NCBI RefSeq assembly: GCF_011040385.1
Contig: NZ_JAAIKB010000005.1
Coordinates: 62,001-126,000, forward strand
Length of the DNA: 64,000 bases
Direction of reading: 5' to 3'
Origin: Falsiroseomonas algicola
GTDB lineage: Bacteria; Pseudomonadota; Alphaproteobacteria; Acetobacterales; Acetobacteraceae
The position numbers and the translations under genes were made by a program. Below are positions 33,901-42,721 of the stretch, piece after piece. The notes under the pieces are model-generated. The model worked only from the letters and a program-made list of their open reading frames with translations. It ran no database searches and was not told the origin of the DNA. Positions within the stretch are counted from its first letter, which is position 1. Every line of letters starts with the position of its first letter.

Positions 33901-36079
33901 GGGCGCGACCGGCTCCGCCATGGTCACGCTGGCCGCGGTGGATGAGGGGATTCTCCGCATCACCAACTTCGCCTCGCCCGACCCCGTCGCGCATTTCCTG
34001 GCCCGCCGTCGCCTCGGCCTCGACATCCGCGACGATTACGGCCGGCTGATCGCCCCGGCGGAGGGCGAGGCCGCCGTGCTGCGCCAGGGCGGCGACGGCA
34101 TGGATGCCGCGGCGATGCAGAACATCCCGCAGCGCCTGGTGGCGCTCTTCAGCGGCGCCGTCACGGTGAACCCGGACGGCACCGCGACCGTGCCGCTCGA
34201 CCTGCCGGATTTCGCGGGCGAGCTTCGCCTGATGGTCGTGGCCTGGGACGGCAACCGCATCGGCAATGCCTCCCGCCCCCTGACGGTGCGCGACCCCGCG
34301 GTGGCGGAGGCGATGCTGCCCCGCTTCCTGGCCCCGGGCGACGAGGCCCGGCTGCCGCTGCTGCTGCACAATGTCGAACTCCCCGCCGGCACCTTCACCG
34401 CGACGCTGACGGCGACAGGGGCCATCGAACTCGCCGGCCCCGCGCGGATCGACCAGTCGCTGGCGCAGGGCGCGCGCGCCGCCCCCTTCACCACCTTGCG
34501 CGGCACCATGGCGGGGGAGGGGGTTCTCCGCCTGGCCGTCACCGGCCCGGGCGGGTTCAGCGTGGAGCGGGAGAGCACCATCACCATCCGCTCCTCCCGC
34601 CCCGCCATGACGGAAGTGGCCGTCACCAGCCTGGCGCCGAACGCGGCGGCGCCGGTCGCGCTGCCGTCGGATCGCTTCATCCCCGGCACCTGGCGCGCCA
34701 CCGCCACCTGGGGCGCGCCGGTGCGCTACGACCCGCAGGCGCTGCTCCGCGCCGTGCGGCTCTACCCGCTGGACTGCCTGGAACAGGCCTCCTCCCGCGT
34801 CCTGGCGCTGTCCTACGCGCCGACCAACGCGGATACGGCGCAGGAGGACCAGGCGCTGCTCGGCCGGGCCATCGCCTCCGTGCTCGATCGCCAGCGCTAT
34901 GACGGCCGCTTCGGCTTCTGGAGCGCCGAGGGCAGCGTCCACCCCTGGGCCAGCCTCTACGCGACGGAGGCGCTGCTCCGCGCCCGCGCCGCCAATGCCC
35001 CGGTGCCGGAAGCGGCACTAGCGGCCGCGCTGCGGGCCGCGGAGGAGGATCTGGAGATCACGGCCGATACGCCGGAGGAACGCGCCGCCCAGGCCTATCG
35101 CGTGCATGTCCTGGCGCTCGCCGGCCGCAACCGGCTGGGCGCGGCGCGGCGCCTGGCGGAGCAGCTGGACCAGTTGCCGACGCCGCTCGCCAAGGCGCAG
35201 CTCGCCGCCGCCTTCGCCCGCGCGGGCGATCGCGGAAGGGCGGAGGCGATCTTCGCCGCCGCGCTGGCGAGCCCCGCGCGGAACGTCTGGTATGGCGACT
35301 ATGGCAGCGCGGTTCGGGACACGATGGCCACCGCCCTGCTGCTGCGGGAATCGGGGGTGGCGCAGGACCGGATGCCGGCGCTGATGGCGCGGCTGCCGGG
35401 CGCCGACCTGACCCCCGCCGTGACCAACACCCAGGAACAGGCCTGGGCCGTGGCGGCGGCCTTCGTGCTGGGCCGGGACGGGCGGCCCATCCGCATCACT
35501 GTCGGCGACCGCGACCAGCCGGTGCAGCCCATCGTGACGATGGCGCTGACGGCGCCGACCACCGCCCGCAACCGCGGCGATGCGGCGGTGGCGCAGGCGG
35601 TCTCCATCACCGGCGTGCCCACCTCCCCCCTGCCGGCGGCTTCGCAGGGCATGCGGGTGGCGCGGCGCTTCTACGACCTGGCCGGCCAGCCCGTGAACCT
35701 GGATACGCTGCGGGCCGGCGCCTCCATCATCCTGCTGGTCGAGGCCCGCAACACGACCAATGAGCGGATGCAGGCCATGGTGACCCAGGGCCTGCCGGCG
35801 GGGTGGGAGATCGCGGGCCGCCTCGGCCCGGGCGACGTGCCCGGGATGCCCTTCCTCGGCACGCTGACCTCGCCCGAATCGCAGCCCGCGCGGGATGACC
35901 GCTTCGCGGCGGCGGTGGAGCTGACGCCGGAACAGCCGCTGGCGCGCCTTGCGGTGCGGCTGCGGGCGGTGACGGCGGGACGCTTCGAACTGCCGGGGCT
36001 GGAGGCGCAGGACATGTACCGCCCCGGAATCTTCGCGCGGCAGAACGCGGCGCGGATCGTGGTGCTGCCGGCGGATTGA
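30968..36079 (+). CDS. Bacterial alpha-2-macroglobulin (YfhM-like)
   Basis: 1703 aa. It has a hydrophobic N-terminal signal (LLPLVLLLGWLLPSSVLA), a long series of MG (macroglobulin) domains (IYRPGEVVNIGALLRDGGG, FVPERLEV), then the thioester CLEQ at about 1270-1273 within YPLDCLEQASSRVL and an alpha/alpha toroid TED domain. Bacterial A2Ms trap attacking proteases covalently in the periplasm and are typically next to pbpC, as here. Unlike E. coli YfhM there is no lipobox Cys after the signal, so it may be soluble or retained by an uncleaved helix. The stop overlaps the pbpC start by four bases. Confidence 0.92.
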   Translation: MSFRRLLPLVLLLGWLLPSSVLAFELPGLSGDAQRYESSLTRRFPAGATAQQRNQAETRARAAEARNDWAAAAAAWEERIGTGQATADHWMSLANAQLRRNPAEANRALQAGWQAFMLVPGGAPEIPSLVVMAEALRRLDQPVLQLQALEAVVERAPEDAKHRDALASARRAAGVLVRRLRTEPDAEPARACLDFTVAPARRNDWQPQDWVRAEPPIPGMAVVREGDALCVAGLPWGATTRLTLRAGLPGEDGLRLLRDTPLNVAMPNRTARIAFDSRAFLLPRGQEPRVTVATVNVTALSLRLIRVTERNLVPLTRDWRPGEQMEEWTAENLSDDLGRVVWEGRAELPTTTPNRTSRSALPLPDAVRNAGPGLYVLVARPGDGQARGAASALPILATDLGLTAWRGPQGLAVQARGFTDATPRGDVRLALLARNNDILAEATTGADGIARFNAPALRGQGNLAPVAVHAFAGTDFAALDLETASFDLSDRGADGAPNPGPLDAFVWLDRGIYRPGEVVNIGALLRDGGGQPVDLPARLRIKRPNGQVFFESVPQRVAGAAFVAPVTLSSTAPVGAWTVEVLADPDAPPIGTASFRVDAFVPERLEVTAGPVTGQIVPGRALDLPVQARFLYGAPGSGLTGSAELRLSTDPLPFEAWRGWRFGLMDETFAPDLITADILETDAEGRARASLLLPAAPDTTRPVKADITVLMADPGGRTSGARLSLPVRAAGTLLAIRPAFEGGAVNDGAEAAFDIAAVNPDGAAIPATLRVRLVRERPDWRIVVRERLARYETVWRDEPVDSTEIRVAPGQPGRFARTLGFGRYRIEVAEPSGLAIASYRFRAGWAQAEAAEVPDRVDVAADRRAYNAGDTARLRITPPFAGRASVAVLTDRLLSTQEIEVPEAGAEISIPVDAAWGPGAHVAVTVFRPGNAPAGRPGRALGLAWIGLDPAARRMEVAIGTPPLARPRTRIEVPLRLTGATGSAMVTLAAVDEGILRITNFASPDPVAHFLARRRLGLDIRDDYGRLIAPAEGEAAVLRQGGDGMDAAAMQNIPQRLVALFSGAVTVNPDGTATVPLDLPDFAGELRLMVVAWDGNRIGNASRPLTVRDPAVAEAMLPRFLAPGDEARLPLLLHNVELPAGTFTATLTATGAIELAGPARIDQSLAQGARAAPFTTLRGTMAGEGVLRLAVTGPGGFSVERESTITIRSSRPAMTEVAVTSLAPNAAAPVALPSDRFIPGTWRATATWGAPVRYDPQALLRAVRLYPLDCLEQASSRVLALSYAPTNADTAQEDQALLGRAIASVLDRQRYDGRFGFWSAEGSVHPWASLYATEALLRARAANAPVPEAALAAALRAAEEDLEITADTPEERAAQAYRVHVLALAGRNRLGAARRLAEQLDQLPTPLAKAQLAAAFARAGDRGRAEAIFAAALASPARNVWYGDYGSAVRDTMATALLLRESGVAQDRMPALMARLPGADLTPAVTNTQEQAWAVAAAFVLGRDGRPIRITVGDRDQPVQPIVTMALTAPTTARNRGDAAVAQAVSITGVPTSPLPAASQGMRVARRFYDLAGQPVNLDTLRAGASIILLVEARNTTNERMQAMVTQGLPAGWEIAGRLGPGDVPGMPFLGTLTSPESQPARDDRFAAAVELTPEQPLARLAVRLRAVTAGRFELPGLEAQDMYRPGIFARQNAARIVVLPAD

Positions 36080-38028
36080 TGAGGCGCTGGCTCCTCGCGG
36101 CGGCGGCGCTGGGCGCGGCGGTTTTCGCCGCGGACCGGGCGCTGCCGCCGGACCTCTCCCGCCTCACCGCGGGGGTGGAGGTGCTGGACGGGCAGGGGAG
36201 GACGCTCTCCGTCCTGCCCGTGCCCGGCGGCACCTGGCGGCTGCCGGTCTCGGTCGCCGATGTGCCGCCGCATCTCACGGCCATGCTGATCGCGGCCGAG
36301 GATCGGCGCTTCCGCTGGCATCCCGGCGTCGATCCCGTCGCACTGGCCCGCGCCGCGGTGCAGTGGGTGCGAGCAGGGCGGGTGGTCTCGGGCGGATCGA
36401 CGCTCACCATGCAGGCCGCCCGGCTGCTGGAGCCGCGGCCGCGAACCTTGCGCTCCAAGCTCATCGAGATCGCCCGCGCCCTGCAGCTGGAAGCCCGCTT
36501 CACCAAGGACGAGATTTTGGGAGTCTGGCTCACCCTGGCGCCGCAGGGGGGCAATCTGGAGGGGCTGCGCGCGGGCTCGCTCGCCTGGTTCGGCCGCCCG
36601 CCCGCGCAGCTCGATGCCGCGGAGTCCGCGCTGCTGGTGGCGCTGGCGAGGCGGCCGGAGGCGCTGCGGCCCGACCGCCACCCGGAGGCCGCCCGCCGCG
36701 CGCGGGACGCCGTGCTGCTGGCCCGCGCCGCGGGGGCCGGCGCGGTCAACGCCGATGAACGCGCCTTGGCGCTCGCGGAACCCGTCCCCGCCCGCCGCCT
36801 GCCCATGCCCCGCCTGGCCCCGCACCTGGCGCGGGAAGTCGCGCGCGGCGTGGCGCCCGGCGCCCGCATCGCCACCACCCTCGACCGCGACCTGCAGCGC
36901 GCGGCGGAAGGGCTGGCGCAGGAGGCGCTGCGCGGCATGCCGGACCGCGCGGCCCTCGCCCTGGTGGTGGCGGATGTCGAGACGCGGCAGATCCGCGCGC
37001 TCGTCGGCGGCAGCTTCGGCGTGGAAAGCCGCGCCGGCATGCTGGATTTGACGCGCGCCATCCGCTCCCCCGGCTCCGCCCAGAAGCCCTTCCTCTACGC
37101 CATGGCCTTCGAGGCCGGCGTGGCGCGGCCCGACACCGTCGTCAGCGACATCGCGCTCCGCTTCGGCAGCTACGCGCCGGAGAATTTCGCCCGCGAATTC
37201 ACGGGACGCGTGACGGCGGCCGATGCGCTCCGCCAGTCGCTCAACCTGCCCGCGGTGGCGCTGCTGCAGGAGGTGGGCGCGCTGCGCTACGCCGCGGCGC
37301 TGAAGGCCGCCGGCAGCCCGCCGCGCCTGCCGCCGGGCGCGGAGCCGAGCCTGCCGCTGGCGCTGGGCGGCGCCGGCACGACGCTGCGGGAATTGGTGGC
37401 GCTGCACGCCGTGCTGGGCGATGCCGGCCGCGCCGCGCCCCTGACCGCGCTGCCCGGCCCGCCGGCACCCCGCGCCGAGGTGCTGGTGCCCCACGCCGCC
37501 GCCGCCGTGGCGGGCATCTTGGTACAACCCTTCCCCGGCGGAGGGCCGCAGGGCATCGCCTGGAAGACCGGCACCAGCTGGGGCGGGCGGGATGCCTGGG
37601 CGCTCGGGCTTGACCAGCGCCATGTCGCGGGGGTCTGGGTGGGGCGGCCGGACGGCACGCCGATCCCCGGCCTGACCGGGCGCAGCGCCGCCCTGCCGGT
37701 GCTGGCCCGGAGCTTCGCCCTGCTGCCTGCCGCACCCCGCCAGCCCCTGCACGTCCGCCCCGCCGCGCAGCCCTTCGCGGAGGCCGCGGACAGGCTGCGC
37801 CTGCTCTTCCCCATGCCCGGCGCCGTGCTGGCCGAAGGGGCCGGGCCCGTGACGCTGCGCGCCACCGGCGGCCGCCGCCCCCTGACCTTCCTGGTCGATG
37901 GCGCGCCCCTGGCGCATGAGCGGGCGCGGCGGGAGGCCGCCTGGACACCCCCCGGCCCCGGCTTCTACCGCATCACGGTGCTGGACGCGGATGGCGTCTC
38001 GGCGCGGTCCGAATTGCGCGTGCGGTAG
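36076..38028 (+). CDS. pbpC: Penicillin-binding protein 1C
   Basis: 650 aa bifunctional class A-type PBP. N-terminal anchor (LLAAAALGAAVFAADRAL). GT51 glycosyltransferase motifs AAEDRRFRWHPGVDP (catalytic Glu about 75) and GGSTLTMQAARL. The transpeptidase has SAQK (334-337), SLN in ALRQSLNLPA and KTGTS (497-501). The C-terminal BiPBP_C domain (LLFPMPGAVLAEGAGP) is diagnostic of PBP1C. Its coupling to the alpha-2-macroglobulin gene suggests joint wall repair and protease defence. Confidence 0.93.
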   Translation: MMRRWLLAAAALGAAVFAADRALPPDLSRLTAGVEVLDGQGRTLSVLPVPGGTWRLPVSVADVPPHLTAMLIAAEDRRFRWHPGVDPVALARAAVQWVRAGRVVSGGSTLTMQAARLLEPRPRTLRSKLIEIARALQLEARFTKDEILGVWLTLAPQGGNLEGLRAGSLAWFGRPPAQLDAAESALLVALARRPEALRPDRHPEAARRARDAVLLARAAGAGAVNADERALALAEPVPARRLPMPRLAPHLAREVARGVAPGARIATTLDRDLQRAAEGLAQEALRGMPDRAALALVVADVETRQIRALVGGSFGVESRAGMLDLTRAIRSPGSAQKPFLYAMAFEAGVARPDTVVSDIALRFGSYAPENFAREFTGRVTAADALRQSLNLPAVALLQEVGALRYAAALKAAGSPPRLPPGAEPSLPLALGGAGTTLRELVALHAVLGDAGRAAPLTALPGPPAPRAEVLVPHAAAAVAGILVQPFPGGGPQGIAWKTGTSWGGRDAWALGLDQRHVAGVWVGRPDGTPIPGLTGRSAALPVLARSFALLPAAPRQPLHVRPAAQPFAEAADRLRLLFPMPGAVLAEGAGPVTLRATGGRRPLTFLVDGAPLAHERARREAAWTPPGPGFYRITVLDADGVSARSELRVR

Positions 38029-38066
38029 CGCGCCGCCGCCCCTACATTCGGCGGCAGGAGGCAGCC

Positions 38067-38537
38067 ATGCCCGACGACCTCTGGCGCACCGACACCTACA
38101 CCTGGTCCCTGCAACAGGCCGACCGCCTGCGCCGCCTGCGCGCGGGGGAACGCGTGAACGACCTCGACTGGGAGAACGTGATCGAGGAGATCGAGAGCGT
38201 GGGGCGCAGCCAGCTGGAAGCGGCACGGTCGCTGCTCGTGCAGTCCGTCCTGCACCTCATGAAGTGCCGGGCCTGGCCGGGGCATCCGGCGACGCGGAAA
38301 TGGCGCGTCGATGCCGCCGATTTCCTGATCCAGGCGCAGGAGGCCTATCGCCCCTCCATGGCGCAGGTGATCGACCTGCCGGGCGCGTTGGCCTATGCGC
38401 GCAAGCGCCTGCCCTGGCAGCGCTTCACGACACCGCCGCAGCCGCTGCCGGAGGGTGGGGCCATCCCCCTCGACGCCCTCGCCAACCCCGACTTCACCAT
38501 CGAGGACCTCGAAGCCGCCCTCTTCACGCCGGCCTAA
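38067..38537 (+). CDS. DUF29 domain protein
   Basis: 156 aa; the start DTYTWSLQQADRLRRLRAGE, DLDWENVIEEIESVGRSQ and LLKHLM-like LLVQSVLHLMKCRAWP are the DUF29 pattern, found widely in cyanobacteria and alphaproteobacteria, with no established function. GGAGGCAGCC precedes the ATG. Its TAA stop overlaps the convergent pseudouridine synthase stop by four bases (CTAA). Confidence 0.85.
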   Translation: MPDDLWRTDTYTWSLQQADRLRRLRAGERVNDLDWENVIEEIESVGRSQLEAARSLLVQSVLHLMKCRAWPGHPATRKWRVDAADFLIQAQEAYRPSMAQVIDLPGALAYARKRLPWQRFTTPPQPLPEGGAIPLDALANPDFTIEDLEAALFTPA

Positions 38538-39229
38538 CCGCAGCGCGCCACCGCCGCGCGCATGTGATCCGGCACCGGCGCTTCGACGCGCAGCGGCGGA
38601 TCGAGCGGCAAGTCGATCGCCCGCGCCAGCAGGTGCAGCGCCCCCGCGCCGCCCCCATACATCGCATCCCCCAGGATCGGGCAGCCGAGATGCGCGCAAT
38701 GCACGCGCAGCTGGTGCGTCCGCCCCGTCTCCGGCGCCATCTCCAGCAGCGCGATCCCCTCGCCCCGGCCCAGCACCCGCCAGGCGGTGCGGGCGGGATC
38801 GCCCTTCGCATCCACCACCATCCGCCAGCCCTTCGCCGCGCTGCTCACCTTCAGCAGCCGCGCATCGACCAGGCCCGAATGGCCCGCCGGCCCGCCCCGC
38901 ACCACCGCCCAGTAGGTCTTGCCCACGCGGCGCTCGGCGAAGAGCGCATTGATCCGCGCCAGCATCGGCGCCGTCCGCCCCAGCACCAGGCACCCCGCCG
39001 TATCCTGGTCCAGCCGATGCGTCGGCTGCGGGTCCCGCCGCTTGCCCATCCGCAGCGCCGGCAGGAAGGATTCCAGGCTCTCGCCGCTGCGGGCCGAGAC
39101 CGGCAGCCCGGCCGGCTTGTCCAGCACCATCACCTCCGGCCCCAGATGCAGGATGCGCGCGCGCAACCATGCGGGAATCGGAATCTCCGCTTGGCGCGAA
39201 CCCCCTCGCGATGGAACCCTGGGTGCCAT
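38534..39229 (-). CDS. RluA-family pseudouridine synthase
   Basis: 231 aa. The catalytic-Asp motif is PTHRLDQDTAGCLVLGRT; VMVLDKPAGLPV is the N-terminal strand and ETGRTHQLRVHCAHLGCPILGD is the RluA C-terminal signature. It isomerises uridine in rRNA or tRNA; the target is not predictable. It lacks an S4 domain, as in RluA/TruC-like members. ATG 39229 has a strong GGGAGG four bases away. That start codon shares the tetranucleotide CATG with the start of the divergent PfkB gene. Confidence 0.87.
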   Translation of the reverse strand: MAPRVPSRGGSRQAEIPIPAWLRARILHLGPEVMVLDKPAGLPVSARSGESLESFLPALRMGKRRDPQPTHRLDQDTAGCLVLGRTAPMLARINALFAERRVGKTYWAVVRGGPAGHSGLVDARLLKVSSAAKGWRMVVDAKGDPARTAWRVLGRGEGIALLEMAPETGRTHQLRVHCAHLGCPILGDAMYGGGAGALHLLARAIDLPLDPPLRVEAPVPDHMRAAVARCG

Positions 39230-40142
39230 GACCCTCCCCGCACTCCGACCCATCGTGGTCTGCCTCGGCTCCGTCGTGATGGACCACACCTTCCATGTCC
39301 AGGAGGTGGTGCAGCCGCCGTCCAAGAATCGCGCGACCTCCTATGCGCTGGGCGCCGGCGGCCTGGCCGCCAATGCCTCCATCGCCGTCAGCCGCCTGGG
39401 GGGCAACTGCATCTTCTGGGGCCGCGTCGGCGATGACCTGAACGGCACGCCGCTGCTGGAGGCGCTGGCCGCGCAGGGCGTCGATGTCTCCCATTGCCGC
39501 CGCGCCCCCAATGCCCGCACCCCCGTCTCCGCCGTGCTGGTCGATCCCGTCGGTGAACGCAGCATCTTCGCCTATCGCGGCGACAATCTCGGCACCGATC
39601 CCGCCTGGCTGCCGCTGCACCTGCTGGACAAGGCGCAGGCCTTCCTCTGCGACCCCCGCTGGCCCGAAGGCAGCGCCGCGGCGCTGGACTACGCCCGCGC
39701 CCGCGGCATCCCGACGGTGATCGATGGCGAGAAGAGCGAGACGCGCCTGCTGCTCGACCTCATCCCCCGCGTCGACCACGCCGTCTTCTCCCAGCCCGGC
39801 CTCGGCAACTACGCGCCCGGCCTGAAGCCCGCTGACGCGCTGCGCAAGGCGATCGCCGATGGCTGCAAGGTCGCCGCGGTGACGCGGGGCGAGAAGGGGA
39901 CGCTCTGGATGACGGCCGAGGACCAGACCCCGCGCGTGACCCCCGCCTTCCGCGTCATGGCCACGAACACCACCGGCGCCGGCGATGTCTTCCACGGCGC
40001 CTATGCGCTGGCGGTGGCGGAGGGCCAGCCGATCGACCGCGTCATGCGCTTCGCCTCCGCTGCAGGCGCGCTCCGCGCCCGCGATGGCGCGACACCCGAC
40101 CGCGCGATGCTGGAACAGCTTCTCCGGGACCAGCCCGGCTAG
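39228..40142 (+). CDS. PfkB-family carbohydrate/nucleoside kinase
   Basis: 304 aa ribokinase-like kinase. The N-terminal glycine motif ALGAGGLAANASIAVSRLGG and the C-terminal anion-hole/catalytic motif NTTGAGDVFHGAYA (Asp253 as base) are intact. The substrate is a sugar, sugar acid or nucleoside and cannot be told apart here. The gene exactly fills the space between two minus-strand genes: it overlaps one at a CATG (both starts) and the other at a CTAG (both stops). Confidence 0.87.
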   Translation: MTLPALRPIVVCLGSVVMDHTFHVQEVVQPPSKNRATSYALGAGGLAANASIAVSRLGGNCIFWGRVGDDLNGTPLLEALAAQGVDVSHCRRAPNARTPVSAVLVDPVGERSIFAYRGDNLGTDPAWLPLHLLDKAQAFLCDPRWPEGSAAALDYARARGIPTVIDGEKSETRLLLDLIPRVDHAVFSQPGLGNYAPGLKPADALRKAIADGCKVAAVTRGEKGTLWMTAEDQTPRVTPAFRVMATNTTGAGDVFHGAYALAVAEGQPIDRVMRFASAAGALRARDGATPDRAMLEQLLRDQPG

Positions 40143-42709
40143 GTCTTGAGGTCCGCCAGCAGGTCGGCGAAGGCGTCGCCGAGGTCGTCCGCCAGCTCGG
40201 GCTCCGGCTCCGGCGGCGCGGCCTGCGCGTCGCTGCGCGGGAAGGCCCGGAAGCCGAGCGTCTGCTCGATGGTGGCATAGAGCTCCCGCCGCGACACCGG
40301 CTTGCTGACATAGGCCGTCATGCCGAGCGCGAGATACTTCTCCCGGTCTCCCGACATGGCGTTCGCCGTCAGGGCGATGATCGGCGTTTCCCGGTTCGGG
40401 CCCGGATTCTCCCGGATCCAGCGCGTGGCCGTCGGCCCGTCCATCTCCGGCATCATCACGTCCATCAGGATCAGGTCGAAGGGCTCCCCCTGCGCCGCGT
40501 GCACGGCCTTCGACCCGTTCTCCGCGAAGGTCACCTCATGCCCGCCCGGCGCGAGCAGGGACCGGATGACCACGCGGTTCACCTCGTCATCCTCCGCGAC
40601 CAGGATGTTGAGGTGGTGCAGCGGCCCCTCGACCGCCGCTTCCTCCACCGCATCGCGCTCCGGCTTCGGCTCCGCCGCGCTGACCGGGAGCGACAGGTGC
40701 ACCACGAATTCGCTGCCGAGGCCCGGGCGGCTGCTCACCTCGATATGCCCGCCCATCATCTTCACCAGGTCCCGCGTGATCGCGAGGCCGAGGCCCGTGC
40801 CGCCGAAGCGGCGCGTGGACGAACTGTCCACCTGCGTGAAGCGGACGAAGAGGCGCGACACCTCCTCCTCCGACATGCCGATGCCCTGGTCCTCCACGCA
40901 GAGCCTGACCAGCACGCGGCTGTCCGGCGCGGCGGGGTCGGGCTCGGCCTCCAGCGTCACGGCGATCTCGCCCTTGTCGCTGAACTTGATGGCGTTGGAG
41001 AGCAGGTTGGACAGGATCTGCCTGACGCGCGTCGGGTCGATCATCACCGGCGGCAGCGCCGACCAGTTCTGGAACCAGAGGCCGATGGACTTCGCCTCCG
41101 CGGCGTGGCGCATCAGCTCCGCGACATCGCGGGCCAGCACCTCCAGCCGCGCGGGCTTGAGTTCGAGCTCGAGCCGCCCGGCCTCCAGCTTGGAATAGTC
41201 CAGGATGTCGTTCAACACGGTCAGCAGCGAATTGGCGGACCGTGTGATCACCTCGCACATGTCGCGCTGGTGCTGGTTCAGGCCGGAATGGCGCAGCACC
41301 TGGATCATGCCGATCACGCCGTTCATCGGCGTGCGGATCTCATGGCTCATATTGGCCAGGAATTCGGACTTCGTGCGGCTCGCCGCCTCCGCCGCCGCGC
41401 GCGCCGCGGCCTGGGCGGCGATCGCGGCCTGCTGCTCCGTCACATCCGTGCAGGTCAGCAGCAGCGCGCCCTGTTCCGTGCGGATCGCCTTGGTCTCCAC
41501 CCGGCTGCCATCGGCCCGCGTCCGCAGGTAGACGCGGCTCCGATGCCCGCGGCGATGGCTGATATCGGCCTGGCCCAGCAGGCGCAGGATGGGCTTGATG
41601 CGCCGCCCCCGTTCCAGCAGCCGCGGCTCCAGGTCCAGCAGCTCCGCCGCCCGCAGGTTCGCGACCAGCACGCGGCCATCGAGCCCCGCCATGATCACGC
41701 CCTGGTCCATGCCCCGCAGCGTGTCGCGCAGCGCGTGCTCCGACCGGATGCGCCGCGCGCGCTGCACCAGCAGGAAGGGGCCCACCAGCAGCACCGCCAC
41801 GCTCAGCACCAGCCCCGCGATGATGAATCGGCTGCGGAGACTCCGGTAATCCGCGAAGGCCGAGCCCAGATCGACGCCGACGGCCACCACCAGCGGATGG
41901 TCATCCACCTGCCGGAAGCTCAGCAGCCGCTTCACGCCATCCAGCTGCCCGTCATCGACGATGCTGCCCTGCCGCGCGGCGACGAAGGCGCGCGCCAGCG
42001 GCGCCGGCAGGGTCTGGCCGATCAGCTGGCTCTGCGGCTGCGCGCCGCGCGGCGCCCAGGCGCGGATCACGCCATCCGTGCCCGCCAGCAGCAGCCCGCC
42101 CGCGCCGAGTTCCAGCAGGTCATAGGGCGCCGACAGCAGCTCGGGATCCAGCGAGATGACGATGACGCCGCCGAAGCTGCCATCCCGCCCGCGCAGCGCG
42201 CGGGTGAACTGGATGGTCTGCCGCTGGCTCACGCGCCCCAGCACCGGGCGGCTGATGAACAGCCGGTCCTCCATGGCGCCGAGATGCACGCGGAAATGCT
42301 CGCGATCCGACAGGTCGACCGGCGTCGTCACCGTCGCGCCGTTGAGGCCGGAGGCGCGCAGCCGCCCATCCGGCCCGATCATCGCGATCTGCACCGTGGG
42401 CCCGCCGCCGCTGAAATAGGCGTCCGTCCATTCCAGCAGGTCGAAGCCCGCGGGATCATGGCGATAGGCGGACTGCACGAAGCGCAGCGCCTGGTCCAGC
42501 GAATCGATGCTGCGGATGATGTGCTGTTCGACGCTGCGCGCCAGGTTCGCCGTGTCGCGTTCCGCGACAGCCTCCGTCTGCCGCTCCATCTCCCGCAGCT
42601 GCAGCGCGATGCCGGCCCAGATCAGGCCCAGGATCAGCGGCAGCAGCAGCCAGGGCCGGAGGACCGAGAGAAGGCTGGCCCGCCTCGGCGCGGGGGAGAC
42701 GGTGTCCAT
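40139..42709 (-). CDS. Hybrid sensor histidine kinase with Cache sensor and receiver
   Basis: 856 aa. Two membrane helices (about 17-36 and 287-312) flank a periplasmic double-Cache-like sensor. A PAS domain follows (MDQGVIMAGLDGRVLVAN). HisKA has His456 in FLANMSHEIRTPMNG. The ATPase motifs are NLLSNAIKFSD, DQGIGMS and GGTGLGLAI. A receiver carries Asp750 (LILMDVMMPEMDG) and a Lys in YVSKP. The acidic C-terminal tail (EPEPELADDLGDAFADLL) is of unknown role. It follows a REC-Hpt gene by 12 bases, giving all parts of a His-Asp-His-Asp relay. The sensed ligand is unknown. Confidence 0.93.
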   Translation of the reverse strand: MDTVSPAPRRASLLSVLRPWLLLPLILGLIWAGIALQLREMERQTEAVAERDTANLARSVEQHIIRSIDSLDQALRFVQSAYRHDPAGFDLLEWTDAYFSGGGPTVQIAMIGPDGRLRASGLNGATVTTPVDLSDREHFRVHLGAMEDRLFISRPVLGRVSQRQTIQFTRALRGRDGSFGGVIVISLDPELLSAPYDLLELGAGGLLLAGTDGVIRAWAPRGAQPQSQLIGQTLPAPLARAFVAARQGSIVDDGQLDGVKRLLSFRQVDDHPLVVAVGVDLGSAFADYRSLRSRFIIAGLVLSVAVLLVGPFLLVQRARRIRSEHALRDTLRGMDQGVIMAGLDGRVLVANLRAAELLDLEPRLLERGRRIKPILRLLGQADISHRRGHRSRVYLRTRADGSRVETKAIRTEQGALLLTCTDVTEQQAAIAAQAAARAAAEAASRTKSEFLANMSHEIRTPMNGVIGMIQVLRHSGLNQHQRDMCEVITRSANSLLTVLNDILDYSKLEAGRLELELKPARLEVLARDVAELMRHAAEAKSIGLWFQNWSALPPVMIDPTRVRQILSNLLSNAIKFSDKGEIAVTLEAEPDPAAPDSRVLVRLCVEDQGIGMSEEEVSRLFVRFTQVDSSSTRRFGGTGLGLAITRDLVKMMGGHIEVSSRPGLGSEFVVHLSLPVSAAEPKPERDAVEEAAVEGPLHHLNILVAEDDEVNRVVIRSLLAPGGHEVTFAENGSKAVHAAQGEPFDLILMDVMMPEMDGPTATRWIRENPGPNRETPIIALTANAMSGDREKYLALGMTAYVSKPVSRRELYATIEQTLGFRAFPRSDAQAAPPEPEPELADDLGDAFADLLADLKT

Positions 42710-42721
42710 GGCGCCTTGCTC

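Noticed and set aside
29645-34942. 1765-aa minus-strand open frame
   Set aside because: It is antisense to the MFS exporter and alpha-2-macroglobulin genes, is low-complexity (Arg/Gly/Ala-rich) with no domain, and reflects missing stops in high-GC DNA.
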